A DNA stretch of 64,000 nucleotides from Paulownia fortunei (taxonomy: Eukaryota > Streptophyta > Magnoliopsida > Lamiales > Paulowniaceae): the NCBI GenBank assembly GCA_019321725.1, contig CM033109.1, positions 9,951,993 through 10,015,992 of the forward strand. The letters run 5' to 3'. Under the pieces are notes generated by a model. It did not search any database. It saw nothing but the letters and a program-made list of their open reading frames with translations, and had not been told where the DNA came from. A program made the translations under genes and the position numbers. Positions 49,255 to 60,669 of the stretch are shown piece after piece. The first letter of the stretch is position 1; every line of letters starts with the position of its first letter.

Positions 49255-50340
49255 AATGAAACTTTTCAAGTGATATGAAAATCAATCCAATAGATTATTG
49301 CAAAGTTATCTAACTTCAAAGTGGAACCGAAATCAAGAAGCTAGAAATGAAAAATTCAAAAGTTGAAGTCCTATGGAGGAACAACCTAAAGAAGAAGAAA
49401 TGCAATCAAATGAACAAACAAGGGTTGAGAAGCTAAAATCTACTCCTAACTTTGAAACTTCTCCTAAATTTAATGTTCCATTCCTTTTCCAAAAACATTT
49501 CAAAAGAAAAAGATTGATTCACAATTTGCAAAATTTTTTAAAATTTTCAAGAAGATTCATATCAACATTCCTTTTGAAGATGCTTTTGAGCAAATGCCCA
49601 ACTACGCCAAGTTCATAAAAGATGTGATGTTAAGAAAAAGATGATTGGTTGAGTTTGAAACCGTGAGTCTCACAAAGGAATGTATTGCCATTTTACAGAA
49701 AAAGCTTCCTCAAAAATTGAAGGATCCAGGGAGTTTTACTATTCCTTATACCATAGGAGGATCTTTCTGTGACAAAGCATTATGTGATCTTGGAGCAAGT
49801 ATTAATTTGATGCCACTTTCTTTTTTTAGAAAATTAGGAATTAGAGAAGTCAAGCCATCCACTATCACCTTACAATTAGTGGATAAGTCTCTCACCTATC
49901 CAAGAGGAGTGGTTGAAGATGCATTGGTGAAAATGGATAAATTCATATTTCCTGAAGATTTTGTGGTGTTAGATATGGAGGAGGACCAAGAAATTCCATT
50001 AATTCTTGGTTGACCATTCCTTGCTATGGGGCGTGCTTTGATTGATGTGTAATGCGGTGAATTAACTCTAAGAGTTAATAAGAATAAAGTGATATTTAAC
50101 ATTTATCGTGCATTGAAGTTTCAAGAGAAACCACATACTTGTAATATGATTGAAATGTTAAAAACTTGATTGCATGATCATTTTCATAAACAAATTTCTA
50201 TCGAACCTTTAGAGCGATGCATTGTTCATTCCATAATGCAAAGTAATGACCATAATATTGATAATGAGGATTTAATGCATTACTTGCTATTTCTTGAATC
50301 AGGAGAGGTGGAGTTTGAAAAGGAATAAATGCAAAGAAGC
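49255..50340 (+). pseudogene. pol: Athila A1 gag 3' end and protease
   Basis: Resumes A1 gag at GAAACTTTTCAAGTGATATG, as at 38485 in A2. The charged linker (49373-49510) precedes the protease frame 49645-50013: GSFTIPYTIGGSFCDKALCDL, GASINLMPLSFFRKLG, ITLQLVDKSLTYPRG. It continues as PFLAMGRALIDV and GELTLRVNKNKVIFNIYRAL, with stops from TGG and CAG/CAA changes. Confidence 0.87.
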
Positions 50341-51501
50341 AATGGGAGATACCACAATCATGGAATAAATAATATCATTGGAGTTGAAAGCACTTTCCGA
50401 GCATTTGCAGTATGAATTTCTAGGTGCTAACAACACATATCCGATAATTGTTTTAGCATCCCTATCTCCTTTAGAGGTTGAGAAATTACTTCATGTTTTA
50501 AGAGACCATAAATCTGCTATTTGTTGGTCAATTTCTGATTTAAAAGGTATTAGTCCTTTAATTGTTCTTGAACATCAACGTAGACTATATCCTACAATAA
50601 AAGAGGTTGTAAGAAATGAAGTCTTGAAATAGTTGAATACCGAAATTATTTATTCAATTTCAGATAGTTCTTGGGTGAGTGCGATTCAAGTAGTTCCAAA
50701 AAAGGGTGGCATAACCATAATTCAAAATGATAACAATGAATTGATACCAACAAGAATGATCACAGGTTGGCGAGTATGTATTCATTATAGAAAACTTAAC
50801 AAAGCTACTCGTAAAGACCATTTTTCCCTCCCATTTATTTATCAAATGTTAGACCTACTTGCAGGGTATCAATACTATTATTTTCTTGATGGTTATTCGA
50901 GATACAATCAAATTGTCTTAGCACCCAAAGATCAAGAGAAAACAATATTCACATGCCCTTATGGTATTTTTTCTTTTCGAAGAATGCATTTGGATTATGT
51001 AATGCCCCAGCCACATTTCAAAAATGCATGATGGCAATTTTTCATGATATGGTGGAGAACAAAATGGAAATTTTTATGGATGATTTTTTAGTATTTGGCT
51101 CCTCATTTGATGTATGTCTACGTAATCTTTCTCTTATTTTGCAGAGATGTGAGGAGACTAACCTTGTTTTGAATTGGGAAAAGTACCATTTTATGGTAAA
51201 AAAAGTTATTGCTTTAGGCCATCAAGTGTCCTCCAAAGAACTTAAGGTAGACCGAGCAAAAATTATTGCTATTGAAAAACTTCCACCACCAATCATTGTG
51301 AAAGCTATTCGTAGTTTTTTGGGACATGCTGAGTTTTATAGAAAATTCATTAAATATTTTTATAAAATTGTAAAACTTTTGTGCAACCTTTTGGAAAACA
51401 ATAAGTCATTTGATTTTAATGTTGATTGTCTACAGGCCTTTGATCACATAAGGAAGGCTCTCATTTTAGTTCATATTATGGTGGTACCAAATTGGACCTA
51501 A
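50341..51501 (+). pseudogene. pol: Athila A1 reverse transcriptase
   Basis: Frames 50378-50632, 50633-51031 and 50953-51501. Motifs in order: SLSPLEVEKLLHVLRDH, HQRRLYPTIKEVVRNEV, SSWVSAIQVVPKKGG, TGWRVCIHYRKLNKATRKDH, FLDGYSRYNQI, FTCPYGIFSFRRM, FGLCNAPATFQKCMM, and the active site FMDDFLVFG (about 51070-51096). One frameshift lies between FRRM and FGLC. This copy keeps the stretch that is scrambled in A2, so it serves as its reference. Confidence 0.9.
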
Positions 51502-51890
51502 CCATTTGAACTTTTATATGATGCTAGTGATTATGCAGTTGGAGCAGTATTAGGATAAAAAAAGAGACAATTTTCAGGGTCATTTACTATGCAAGCCGAA
51601 CACTTGATGATGTCCAACAAAATTACACCACCACTGAAAAATAGTTATTAGCCATTGTTTTTGCATTTGATAAATTTCGTGCTTATCTTGTAGGTACCAA
51701 GGTGATTGTGTATACCGATCATGCTGCTATTAGGTATCTCTTTGCTAAAAAAGATGCAAAACCAAGGCTAATCCGGTGGATACTCCTTATTCAAGAAATT
51801 GATCTTGAAATCAAAGATAAGAAGGGAAGTGAAAATATGGTGGCGGATCACTTATCGAGGTTTAAGTAGAAAAATGAGAAATCCTACATG
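51502..51890 (+). pseudogene. pol: Athila A1 RNase H
   Basis: [13 protein letters not shown] then a shift; [25 protein letters not shown] and ADHLSRF-type sequence are recovered across two frames. This domain degrades the RNA strand during element replication. Frameshifts and stops make it non-functional. Confidence 0.8.
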
Positions 51891-53029
51891 AGTTTATTTT
51901 GGCAATCAAATATAATTTACCTTGATATACAGATTTTGTGAATCATCTTGCAGGTAGATTATTGCCTTCGGACCTCACATATCATCAAAAGAAAAAATTA
52001 TTACATAATGTGAAATCATATCTATAGGATGACCCCTTGCTTTTCAAAAGGTGTTCAGATTCTAAGATTTGGAGATGCATTCCAATGGAGGAAACAAATA
52101 AAATTCTTAAGCACTATCATTCATCCCCACGTGGTGGTCATTTTGGACCTACAAGGACAGCTTCTAAGGTATTGCAATTCAATTTTTATTGGCTAACTTT
52201 GTTTAAGGATTATTATGCTTTTGATTGGTGTCAAAGGGCTAGAATAATTACTACATGACATGAGCTTCCTTTGACTAACATGATGGAAGTTGAACTCTTT
52301 GATGTTTGGGGGATTGACTTCATAGGACCATTTTTTCCATCAAATTGCCGATCATACATTTTTCTCGCTGTGGATTATGTTTCCAAATGGATAGAAGCAA
52401 TTACCACACCTACTAATGATGCCAAGGTAGTGCTTGAATTCTCGTACAAATATATTTTCACTCATTTTGACACACCTAGAGCAATTGTAAGTGATTAAGG
52501 TTCTCATTTTTTCAATAAAATATTTTATAATCTTTTGGCTAAGTAGGGTGAAAGACATAAAGTAACTCTTGTATACCATCCTCAATCAAATGGATAAGCC
52601 AAAATCTCAAATCGAGAAGTGAAGCAAATTCTTGAGAAAATGGTAAGCATTAATCGAAAGGATTGGGTACATAGGCTTGATGATGCATTGTGGGCATACC
52701 ACACAGCATATAAAACTCTTATAGGTATGTCTCCTTATCAATTAGTTTATGGAAAAACTTGTCACCTCCCCGTTGAGCTAGAACATAGAGCATATTGGAT
52801 TGTGCAATAATTGAATTTTGATACAAAGGCAATAAGAGATAAAAGATTGTTGCAACTTAATGAAATTGAGGAATTTAGGCTTGATGCCTATGAAAACGCT
52901 AAAATTTATAAAGAAAAAATAAAACAATGGCATGATAAAATGATCTTGAGAAGAGAGTTTCAACCCACACAACTTGTGTTGCTTTTCAATTCTAGATTAA
53001 AACTTTTTCTGGAAAAATTAAAATTCTAG
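51891..53029 (+). pseudogene. pol: Athila A1 integrase
   Basis: Zinc-binding region at 52037-52258 (HYHSSPRGGHFGPTRTAS...; the first Cys of the usual SCDRCQR is lost). Core: VELFDVWGIDFIGPF with the first Asp; TPRAIVSD then a stop; HPQSNG, stop, [15 protein letters not shown], where the catalytic Glu (usual AEVSNRE) is Lys (codon AAA 52601-52603). The C-terminal region runs [41 protein letters not shown] and [19 protein letters not shown] to 53029. Confidence 0.88.
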
Positions 53030-54616
53030 ATGGTCGAGTCCCTTTATTGTCAATAAGACATTTCCATTTGGGCGGTTGAGCTCAAAGACAAGAATGGCAT
53101 ATTATTTCGTATCAATGGACAGAGGTTGAAACATTATTATGGCAATAAAATTGGAAGATGTGTAATCTTCCACTTGGAGAAGCAATCTAAGGTATTCGGT
53201 TTCCATCTAGCTAAAGACTTTAAATAAAGCGTTCTTGGGAGACAACCCAAGCTCTTTTTTCTTATTTTTATGAGTGTTGTTATTGTTATTTTGTTTCATA
53301 TCATGATGATTGTTCCTTGATATTTTACTCATTTTTGCATGTTACAGGCTAAACACCACCCGTTTTCAAGAAAGTCCCTTGTTTTATAATTCTTTCAATC
53401 ATTGAAGACAATGCTTATATTAAGTTTGGGGAGAGTTCAAGAGTTTAGGATTATTGTTTGTTGCTTGAAAAGTTTAGAGATAAACTATGAGCATGTTTGT
53501 AAAAAAAGAGCAAATATTAGAATATGTACGTTTGTTTACGTGTCTAAACATCAAATTTTGGTTTTGTTTACTTTATGAGGTTTTGTGAATCTTGATGCAC
53601 TAAGTAGTTTGTTTAGTCACATTTAAATATTTAGAGACAGTTTATAAGGTCTAATTATTTCCTAAATGATCCCACCAACCTCTAGAACTTGTTTGATCAC
53701 TAGTCAAGGCAAAATCCTACGTGGCATAATATTGGGAAGATAATTTAGGCTATTGTTAGACCGTTTAAGCCTTTGAAGTCAACCTATACTTGAATTATTC
53801 CCTAGTGTCCTCTCTTGAGCCTATTGAAACAATTCTTTGGACAACCTATACACATTATCAAGCTTTATGAAAAAAAAATCCAAAATTCTACCCTTTTTCT
53901 TTTCACACAATCATTTTTGAATGAATTGTTGTATTCAAAAAAATAATAATAAAGAGAAGAAAAGATTGGAAAAGGATGAAAATGAAGATTATGAATTGAG
54001 GTGTTTGATTTGAACTTCCTAAAACAAATAAACCCCCATTGCATACAAGAAAAGAAATAAGTTTTAGGGTAATCCAAGATCAAAAATAAAAAAAAAAGAT
54101 GCTCAATAAAGAAAAAATGAAGGGATTGATGAAGAAGTTGGTGCTCATTCATAAAAGTTCTAGTATGATTGTGTAAAATGGGTATTGTTTAGCTACAATT
54201 TTCCATATATTCCCACCATTACCCAAGTCTCACAATACAAGCTTTCCAAGTCCTTTTGATCTTTGATGTTATGATCTACCTACATTAGTGGAGACTAGTA
54301 TGAAAAACAAGCCTATGGAGTTTGGTAAACACTTCACAAGTAGATCAAATATGAGTAGTTGACTTTATAAACCTATTCGAATTATAAATGAAAGTTGATA
54401 AACTACTACTTTCACACTCACACACACAAGGCCATGAAGTTAATTGAAACCAATATGTATGTTAACATGTAAACTTGGTATATTTTTCTAACCTTTTGAG
54501 ATGAGATGTTAGAAAAATCTTTCTTGACTTTGGTAACCTCATTCATAGAGGGGTTGTTATTGAGAATTTCATGTTTGATCCTTGAGGACAAGCCAATCTT
54601 CAAGTTTGGGGCTATT
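53030..54616 (+). other. Athila A1 3' non-coding region and polypurine tract
   Basis: No envelope-like frame. ATTGAAGACAATGCTTATAT with TAAGTTTGGGG lies at 53401-53433; a similar module, CTTGAGGACAAGCC...CAAGTTTGGGG, at 54581-54613 abuts the 3' LTR and is the likely priming polypurine tract. The stretch 53540-54330 matches the equivalent region in A2 and in the 62-kb element. Confidence 0.75.
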
Positions 54617-56232
54617 TGATAAGTTGGTTTTATACCAACAATTCATACACTTTTTTTATTAACATTTAATTTGTTTTCAAGTGTTCCTGTTACTTTTATA
54701 CATTTGATTTGAAATGTTGTAGGTAATGACAAAAGGAGAAGAAAATGTAAAGAAACCAAAAACTTTGTTGAAATGTTGAAGAATCCGAATTGTGGTGCGA
54801 CTATTGGTCTTTTTCGTGTTCCAATCATAATGCTTTGCTCAAATATCATTTTGACTTGATTCTTAAATCAATGGGAATACACGAGATAGATATATATCTT
54901 CTATGTTTATTAGAAAATCCAATTCTATCGATTTCAATGAGAAAAACCGAGTTCAAAAGTTAGCACTCGGCTGAAATTTTCTGGTAAGACCCATCTTGGT
55001 ATTTTAGGCATAACTCTCTCCACAGATGTCATAGTTAGTTGATTCAAGTGCAATGTATTCTATTGCACCTAGGCTCCATTCTTCTGTGCCTAGGCGCCAA
55101 ACAACTTGAAAATTCTGAAAGTACGATATTTTTTACTCAAATTTTAGACAAAACTAATAAAAACTTCTAGAAAAGACTTTGTCGATCTCTAGGGGACAAT
55201 TTGCTAAGAAAAAGGAGTTTGGCGAGAGAAAATTGGGGAAAACCATGAAAAGATGAGGAATTTCAGAATTTTTTTGGGAGAGGGAATCATTGAAATAAGT
55301 TAAAAGGAGAAGATTGTATCAACCAAGGGAATTTAGGGATTGGTTCTTGGAAACAAAATTCATTCAATTTTCTGGATAGAGGAGGAGCTATTCTTGGGAG
55401 AAAGGGCTATTCTTAGAGACAAGTCATTCTTGGAGACAATGAGAGCTTCAACAATTCCTTTCACTTCACAAATTGGCGAACAATTTCCATACTCTTTCTT
55501 ATATATTTCTTGAAGTTGTATTCATCCATGATGAACTAAACTTTTCTTTCTAGAGGATAGTGTAACCTTATTTGATCTTATGTTTTGAGTTCCAAACAAT
55601 ATTAGTTCAAATTATTCATCTTGTTTAGTTTTGCATCTTGATTATTTGACCATTAATTGAGATTGCTTGATGTATGAGATTCAATACTCGAGAGAGGGAA
55701 GATTATACATGATCATAAAGATAACACAACCTAGGAATCATAGAGTTGAGAAACTTATGAAACCTTTGAAGTTTTCAAGAAGAATTCATTGATCTTTTGT
55801 AGAGTTTTATTCTTTAATTTTTATAGATATATTGAAATTCATGTTAGAACTCATAGTCAATTCTGCACTCGAGAGAGGGAATTGATGAGCTTAGGAATTC
55901 TTAACTTATATGTGTTGTTGACTTTAATTGGTACGTTTAGGAAGAAAGAATATAAGTGATAATTAGGTGAGTCATGCCTCTAGAATTTCTTGCTCATAAG
56001 TTATTTGTTGTATTGCTTCTAAGAACTCCCCTCTTGTCTTTGCATTATTTTTATCTCACTCTACTTTATTTACCAATTATCACTTGATTTTTTAGATAAA
56101 ATTGGACTATTTGAACTATGGTACTTGTTGTAATTTTTTATTATAATCCTTGTGGATATGATTCTCAACTAACCAACCATTGTATGAAAACTTGACACTG
56201 TGCACTTGCGGTTTGTAAAATATTCATGAACA
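54617..56232 (+). repeat. Athila A1 3' LTR
   Basis: Starts TGATAAGTTGGTTTTATACC, ends TTCATGAACA, followed by ATCCA (56233-56237), one mismatch from the left duplication GTCCA at 24067-24071. It lacks about 190 bp present in the 5' LTR. Confidence 0.9.
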
Positions 56233-56237
56233 ATCCA

Positions 56238-58425
56238 TAGCGTATTAACTACCATCAAAGCATAAAATTTAATAGTGCCTATCATCTGCTTTAATAGGTA
56301 TACAATCAACCACCTTATCCACATGTTTTTCAATTATTTTTTTAATTTTGGGACATAACTTTTCTTTCCATTTAGCCTCAACCCTATCTCTATTTTCTTG
56401 AAGTCTTTTCATGAGATATTCTCTAATCCTCTCAAGCATTGTGATGATTAGCTTCTCTCTAGCATCTAAAATGTTAGAATTGAAGGTTTCACAAACATTA
56501 TTCAATAACATATCATACTTAGGACCCTCACTAAAATGGGACCTAGACCACTAGGATGGAGGCTTGTCGTGTAACCAATCTGTTGCACTCTCATTCAAGT
56601 CCCTTATCTCCTTCATCCTCAATTTAAACTCACCTGGTGTACTAGCCTGGCCTGCCATCCACAGTGCATTCTTAAAGGCCAAACCCCTATACCCAATAGT
56701 CTTAAAGTTGTTATGTAAATGCCTCATACAAAATCTATGATCTGATTCAGGAAAGAATTCCTCAAATACTTGAATTAATCTTTTTTATTTATCTGACATA
56801 AAAGTGCATTCATGATGTCTGACAATATTTAAATGATTCTTCAAAATAGTTAGAAACCACTCTCATGTATCCCTACACTCTTTACATACAATGGCATATG
56901 TAATTGGGAAGAGATGATTATTTGGATCAACCCCAACTGCAGTTAGAAGGACACCTCCATATGGACCTTTTAAATGGCAGCCATCTACCCCAATCATAGG
57001 CCTACAACCAGACAAGAAGCCTTTTTTAAAGCATTAAAACAAATATAAAACCAGCTAAATCTTTTCTCCCCATTCTGCTCCTCAGTACCCAAAATGATCT
57101 TTGAGCCAGGGTTAGTTTTTCTAAGTTCCTCGGCATAGTCCCACAATTTTGAGTATTGAATGTCAGGGTTGCCCTCAATCATTGACAAAGCCTTTTTTTT
57201 GCTCTATAAGCTTGATGCCTGGACACATGACACCTAATATCACATCAACCCTAAAGCCCTTCACATCTCTTTTTGGGCCTGATTGGAATTTTTGAATGTA
57301 CCTTTCACTTAACCAATTTGTTTTGACATTTTCTTCATGAAAGATTGGTGGGCATGAATGGTTAGGGTTGTATTCTCTGATTTGGAAAGTGCATTCATCT
57401 TTTATTTTAAGTGCATTAATCCTCCACTCACATTCTTCCCCAGAACACCTCACATACACTCTAATCTTATTATTTTTTTTATAAATTTCAAAGTTCTTTT
57501 GGTTCTAATTGCATGGGATTGAACAACTTTCCTAAACTCATTCTTTGTCCTAAATATCATACCTATCTCAAAAGTAGGATCATATACCATAACAAGATTA
57601 AAAACTAGATGACTAGGCCCATCATCATCCCTCATCAGACACCCTATACTTATCAAAATCATTGCCATTATCCACAACATCCTCCTCACCACTCTCACTA
57701 GATTCACTTGATTCATTATCTATGTTATCTGTATCACCTCCTACTTCTTCCTCCTCCACTTGGTCTACATTTTTTTGCAAACAGTACATGATCATCAGTA
57801 ACCTCACTGCCCATATCACAGTCACTATCCTGTAATAAATCAGAAGTCTCAACATTCTAAGCATCACTATCATCATTATGTACCCTTACATTTCTCTCAT
57901 CCACGCCCCCAAAATCAAACTCTTCAGCCTGCTCACCACCTTTCTCTCAAATATCGCCCAAATTGACATCACTACTATCATCATCTAATTTAGTTTCAGA
58001 CTCTGTCTTTGATATATTTTCAATATTTTCATTTAATTAAACCCTAGATGAATCATGTTGCCTAGGAATTATTGGAGGTTCATGTTATACATAAACATGC
58101 ATTTCCCTAGCCAATATATGCTTCATGGACCACTTTTTTACATCATTATCATCACCTAGCAACTTAAACCCTCCATTAATTATAATATAGAAATTTCTAG
58201 TCCCATCTAAACTAGTATATCACTGAAGTTTTTCAAATCAACATTGTCCATAGTCACTGCATTTACCCAGTCATAAACATTTATGTCTCCCCTAATGTAT
58301 TTAGCCTCAGGTAAATTACAAAATCGACCCCTAAAATGGATAACAACAGTAATGGAACTACTACTTAGATCTATTAACAGTGGACAAGAAAAATAAAAAA
58401 CAAAACAAAAAAAGAAAATTAACAA
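56238..58425 (-). pseudogene. MULE transposase, N-terminal and catalytic part
   Basis: Minus strand. From 58425: the plant Mutator N-terminal region (VIHFRGRFCNLPEAKYIRGD; FSDILV), an acidic low-complexity linker (57625-57876), the MuDR-type DNA-binding domain (GMIFRTKNEFRKVVQSHAIR; MYVRCSGEECEWRINAL) at about 57600-57380, then the DDE catalytic domain: MIGVDGCHLKGPYGGVLLTA with the first Asp, FPITYAIV, FMSDK with the second Asp, and FCMRHLHNNFK, followed by GLAFKNALWMAGQAS. It ends DRHY...YAMD at 56238 and continues at 24071. Stops are mainly TGG to TGA or CAA/CAG to TAA/TAG; there are about three frameshifts. Role: cut-and-paste transposase of the Mutator superfamily. Confidence 0.9.
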
Positions 58426-59010
58426 CTAAAGAAACGAAAACATACCCCACATGTATTGAAAAGAAGAAATAGCAGAAAACACAAAAAAAAACATAAAAAA
58501 AGTGATTTAAAATTGAAGGGGGGACCATTTCCTCACTTTAATAATCGGTTGGCAAGTGGAGTTTTCCGAGTACTGAACTAAAAGACAGAGATTATGTGCA
58601 TCCCAAAACGTATTAAGCATCTTATTTGTTAACTATCAAACAAAATATTGAATATAATATTACTTGAGGGAAAACAAAACTCACGGTATAATGGAGGAGG
58701 CAAATCAACATGTTTATGGCCTCTAACAAACACCATTCTTCTTATGTTGTGCTTCGAACTTGGGCTTCACTGATTGATAGAGTTTGATTTTTTATTTTGA
58801 GATTGAAGATAATTTTCAATTTTAGGGATTTTTTGAGTTTGAAGGCAATTAGGGATTCTTGTTGTAATAAGAGACTTTGAATGAATTTTTTTTTTGCTAT
58901 GGAATTTTGGAGATAGCTTGCACACGTGAGGGGGAGAGTGTCTGGGTCTTAGGTTTTTCCTTCAATATAGGTTGATTTGGCAGACCCGATCAAATTAGAT
59001 TTTTTTGAAA
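58426..59010. other. 5' flank of the MULE gene
   Basis: No clear domain. On the minus strand, an ATG at about 58724 opens a short frame (MVFVRGHKHVDLPPP) that ends before a GTGAG near 58670 and could be a 5' exon of the MULE gene. I looked here for a second copy of the terminal repeat at 17655 and did not see one. Confidence 0.35.
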
Positions 59011-59019
59011 ACAAATTGG

Positions 59020-59860
59020 GTTTTGGGTAACCCAAACTGGATTGCATAATTATCGGATTAGTTATTGGGTAGAATTTTTCTACCCGAATTATTCTATCGG
59101 AAACCGAAATAAGTTTAGAAAAAAATAAAAAATTAACCCCAAATTCTTACACAGACCATCATCAGCACAACCTCTCAACTCTTAGGTCCCAAGCCCTCAA
59201 ATTCATTCTTGGTTGAATAGGAGAATATAGGAAGAAAGAGGAAAAAAGAAGAAGAAGAATATGTGGAGGAGGAATTCAGAAAGAAATAAATAAAAAGTGT
59301 ATAAGAAAAAGAAAGAAGAAGAATAAGAAGAAGATGGGAGGATGAAACCTGGAAGAAAAAAAAAGAAAAAGAAAGAAGAGGATAGGGTAGAGTGTGGAAC
59401 CCAGAAAAAAAAACAGGAGAAGAAGGAGGAGAAACAAAAGAAGAAGAAGATGGGGAGGAGATTTGGGAAGGGGAGAAGAAAGGGGAAAGAAGTAATAGAA
59501 AAAAGAGAAGAAAAAAACAAGAAGAAGAGGGGAGGAGAATTGGGAGAGGGGTGAGAAAATGGGGAAGAAGAAAAAGAGGAAGGGAAAATGGGGGAAAGAG
59601 AAAAAGTAGAAGAAAAAATGAGGTAAAAGGGGAGAAAGAGAAAAAATATGAAGAAGAAAGAGAAAGAGTAAAATAAAAAAGAAAATGGGGGACTCAGGAC
59701 TTGAGAGAAACAAAGCCAAAGTTAGCACAATGCTATTTTTTTTAAAAAAAATAGCAACCCGACATATCTGGTGCCCGAGTATATCGGGTTGGTGTCGAGT
59801 AGCAAAATATATTACGCAACCCGATTACCCAAAAACCCAACTACCCAACCCGATGCCTAC
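59020..59860. repeat. GA-rich tract flanked by diverged inverted repeats
   Basis: 59220-59690 is almost purely purine on the plus strand (GAAGAAGAAG, GGGGAGGAG). It is flanked by sequences inverted to each other: left TTGGGTTTTGGGTAACCC with GGATTGCATAATTAT at about 59024-59064; right, read on the other strand, TTGGGTTTTTGGGTAAT with GGGTTGCGTAATATA at about 59803-59848. The shape suggests a non-autonomous DNA transposon with a simple-sequence core. Long frames on both strands are artefacts of the repeat. Confidence 0.5.
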
Positions 59861-60457
59861 CCATATGGCATAGCATTAGGGAGATGATTTAGGCCATTTT
59901 TTTTGCCGTTTGAGCCTTTGAAGGTAACCTATATTTGAATAATCCCCTAGTGTCCCCTCTTGAGTCTATTAAAATAATTTTTTGGACACCTCATACACAT
60001 TATCGAGCATTATGAAAAAAATTAATTTTTGACCTTTTTTTCTTCTCATTTACACAATTATTCTTAAATGAATTGTTGTATTAAAAAAAATAAAAAAGAA
60101 AGAAAAGAAAAGATTGAAAAAGGATAAAAATGAAGAGATTATGAATTGAGGTGTACGATTTGAACTTGAAAATTCTTAACTTATATGTGTTGTTGACTTG
60201 AATTGATATGTTTTGGAAAGAAGAATATATGTGATAATTATGTGAGTTATTCCTCTATAATTTCTTGCTCATAAGGTGTTTGTTGTATTGCTTCTGAGAA
60301 CTATACTCTTATCTTTGCATTTTATCTTACTCTACTTTGTTACGAATCACCACTCGATTTTCTAGATAAAATTGGGACTATTTAAACTATGGCGCTTTAT
60401 GCTTTTTTATTACAATCATTGTGGATATGATACTCAACTCACCGTTATATTAAAACT
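59861..60457 (+). mobile_element. truncated Athila fragment
   Basis: 59866-60160 matches the A1 3' non-coding region (53720-54015), then jumps directly to the LTR 3' part (60161-60457 matches 55890-56195), ending AAAACTTGACA. The intervening polypurine tract and about 1.3 kb of LTR are missing. Short similarity (GAACTT/GAGCTT) at the junction suggests an illegitimate deletion. Confidence 0.75.
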
Positions 60458-60669
60458 TGACAAACGAACAATGGGCTTCTATTTGACATGGTATATAAGG
60501 AGCAGTATAGGGTTATAGTCCCCAAGTCAAATCAATCATTTTAGTTTTTCTCATTTTTCCCCATCTTAGAGTATGGATTTAAGATATGGTTCCGATTTAG
60601 TATTCAATTTTTTTCTTGATAAATCTACGTGATGATCTTAGATTATATGATTGTTAATTCTATTTATAT

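Noticed and set aside
58900..59110. Partner terminal repeat of the MULE
   Set aside because: I looked for the reverse complement of the 17655 sequence (GCAAAATTAGTCCTG) and found no convincing match.
59203..59728. Open frames up to 150 codons on both strands
   Set aside because: They lie in a GA/TC simple-sequence tract where stop codons are rare; the products are low-complexity Phe/Ser or Lys/Glu runs with no domain.
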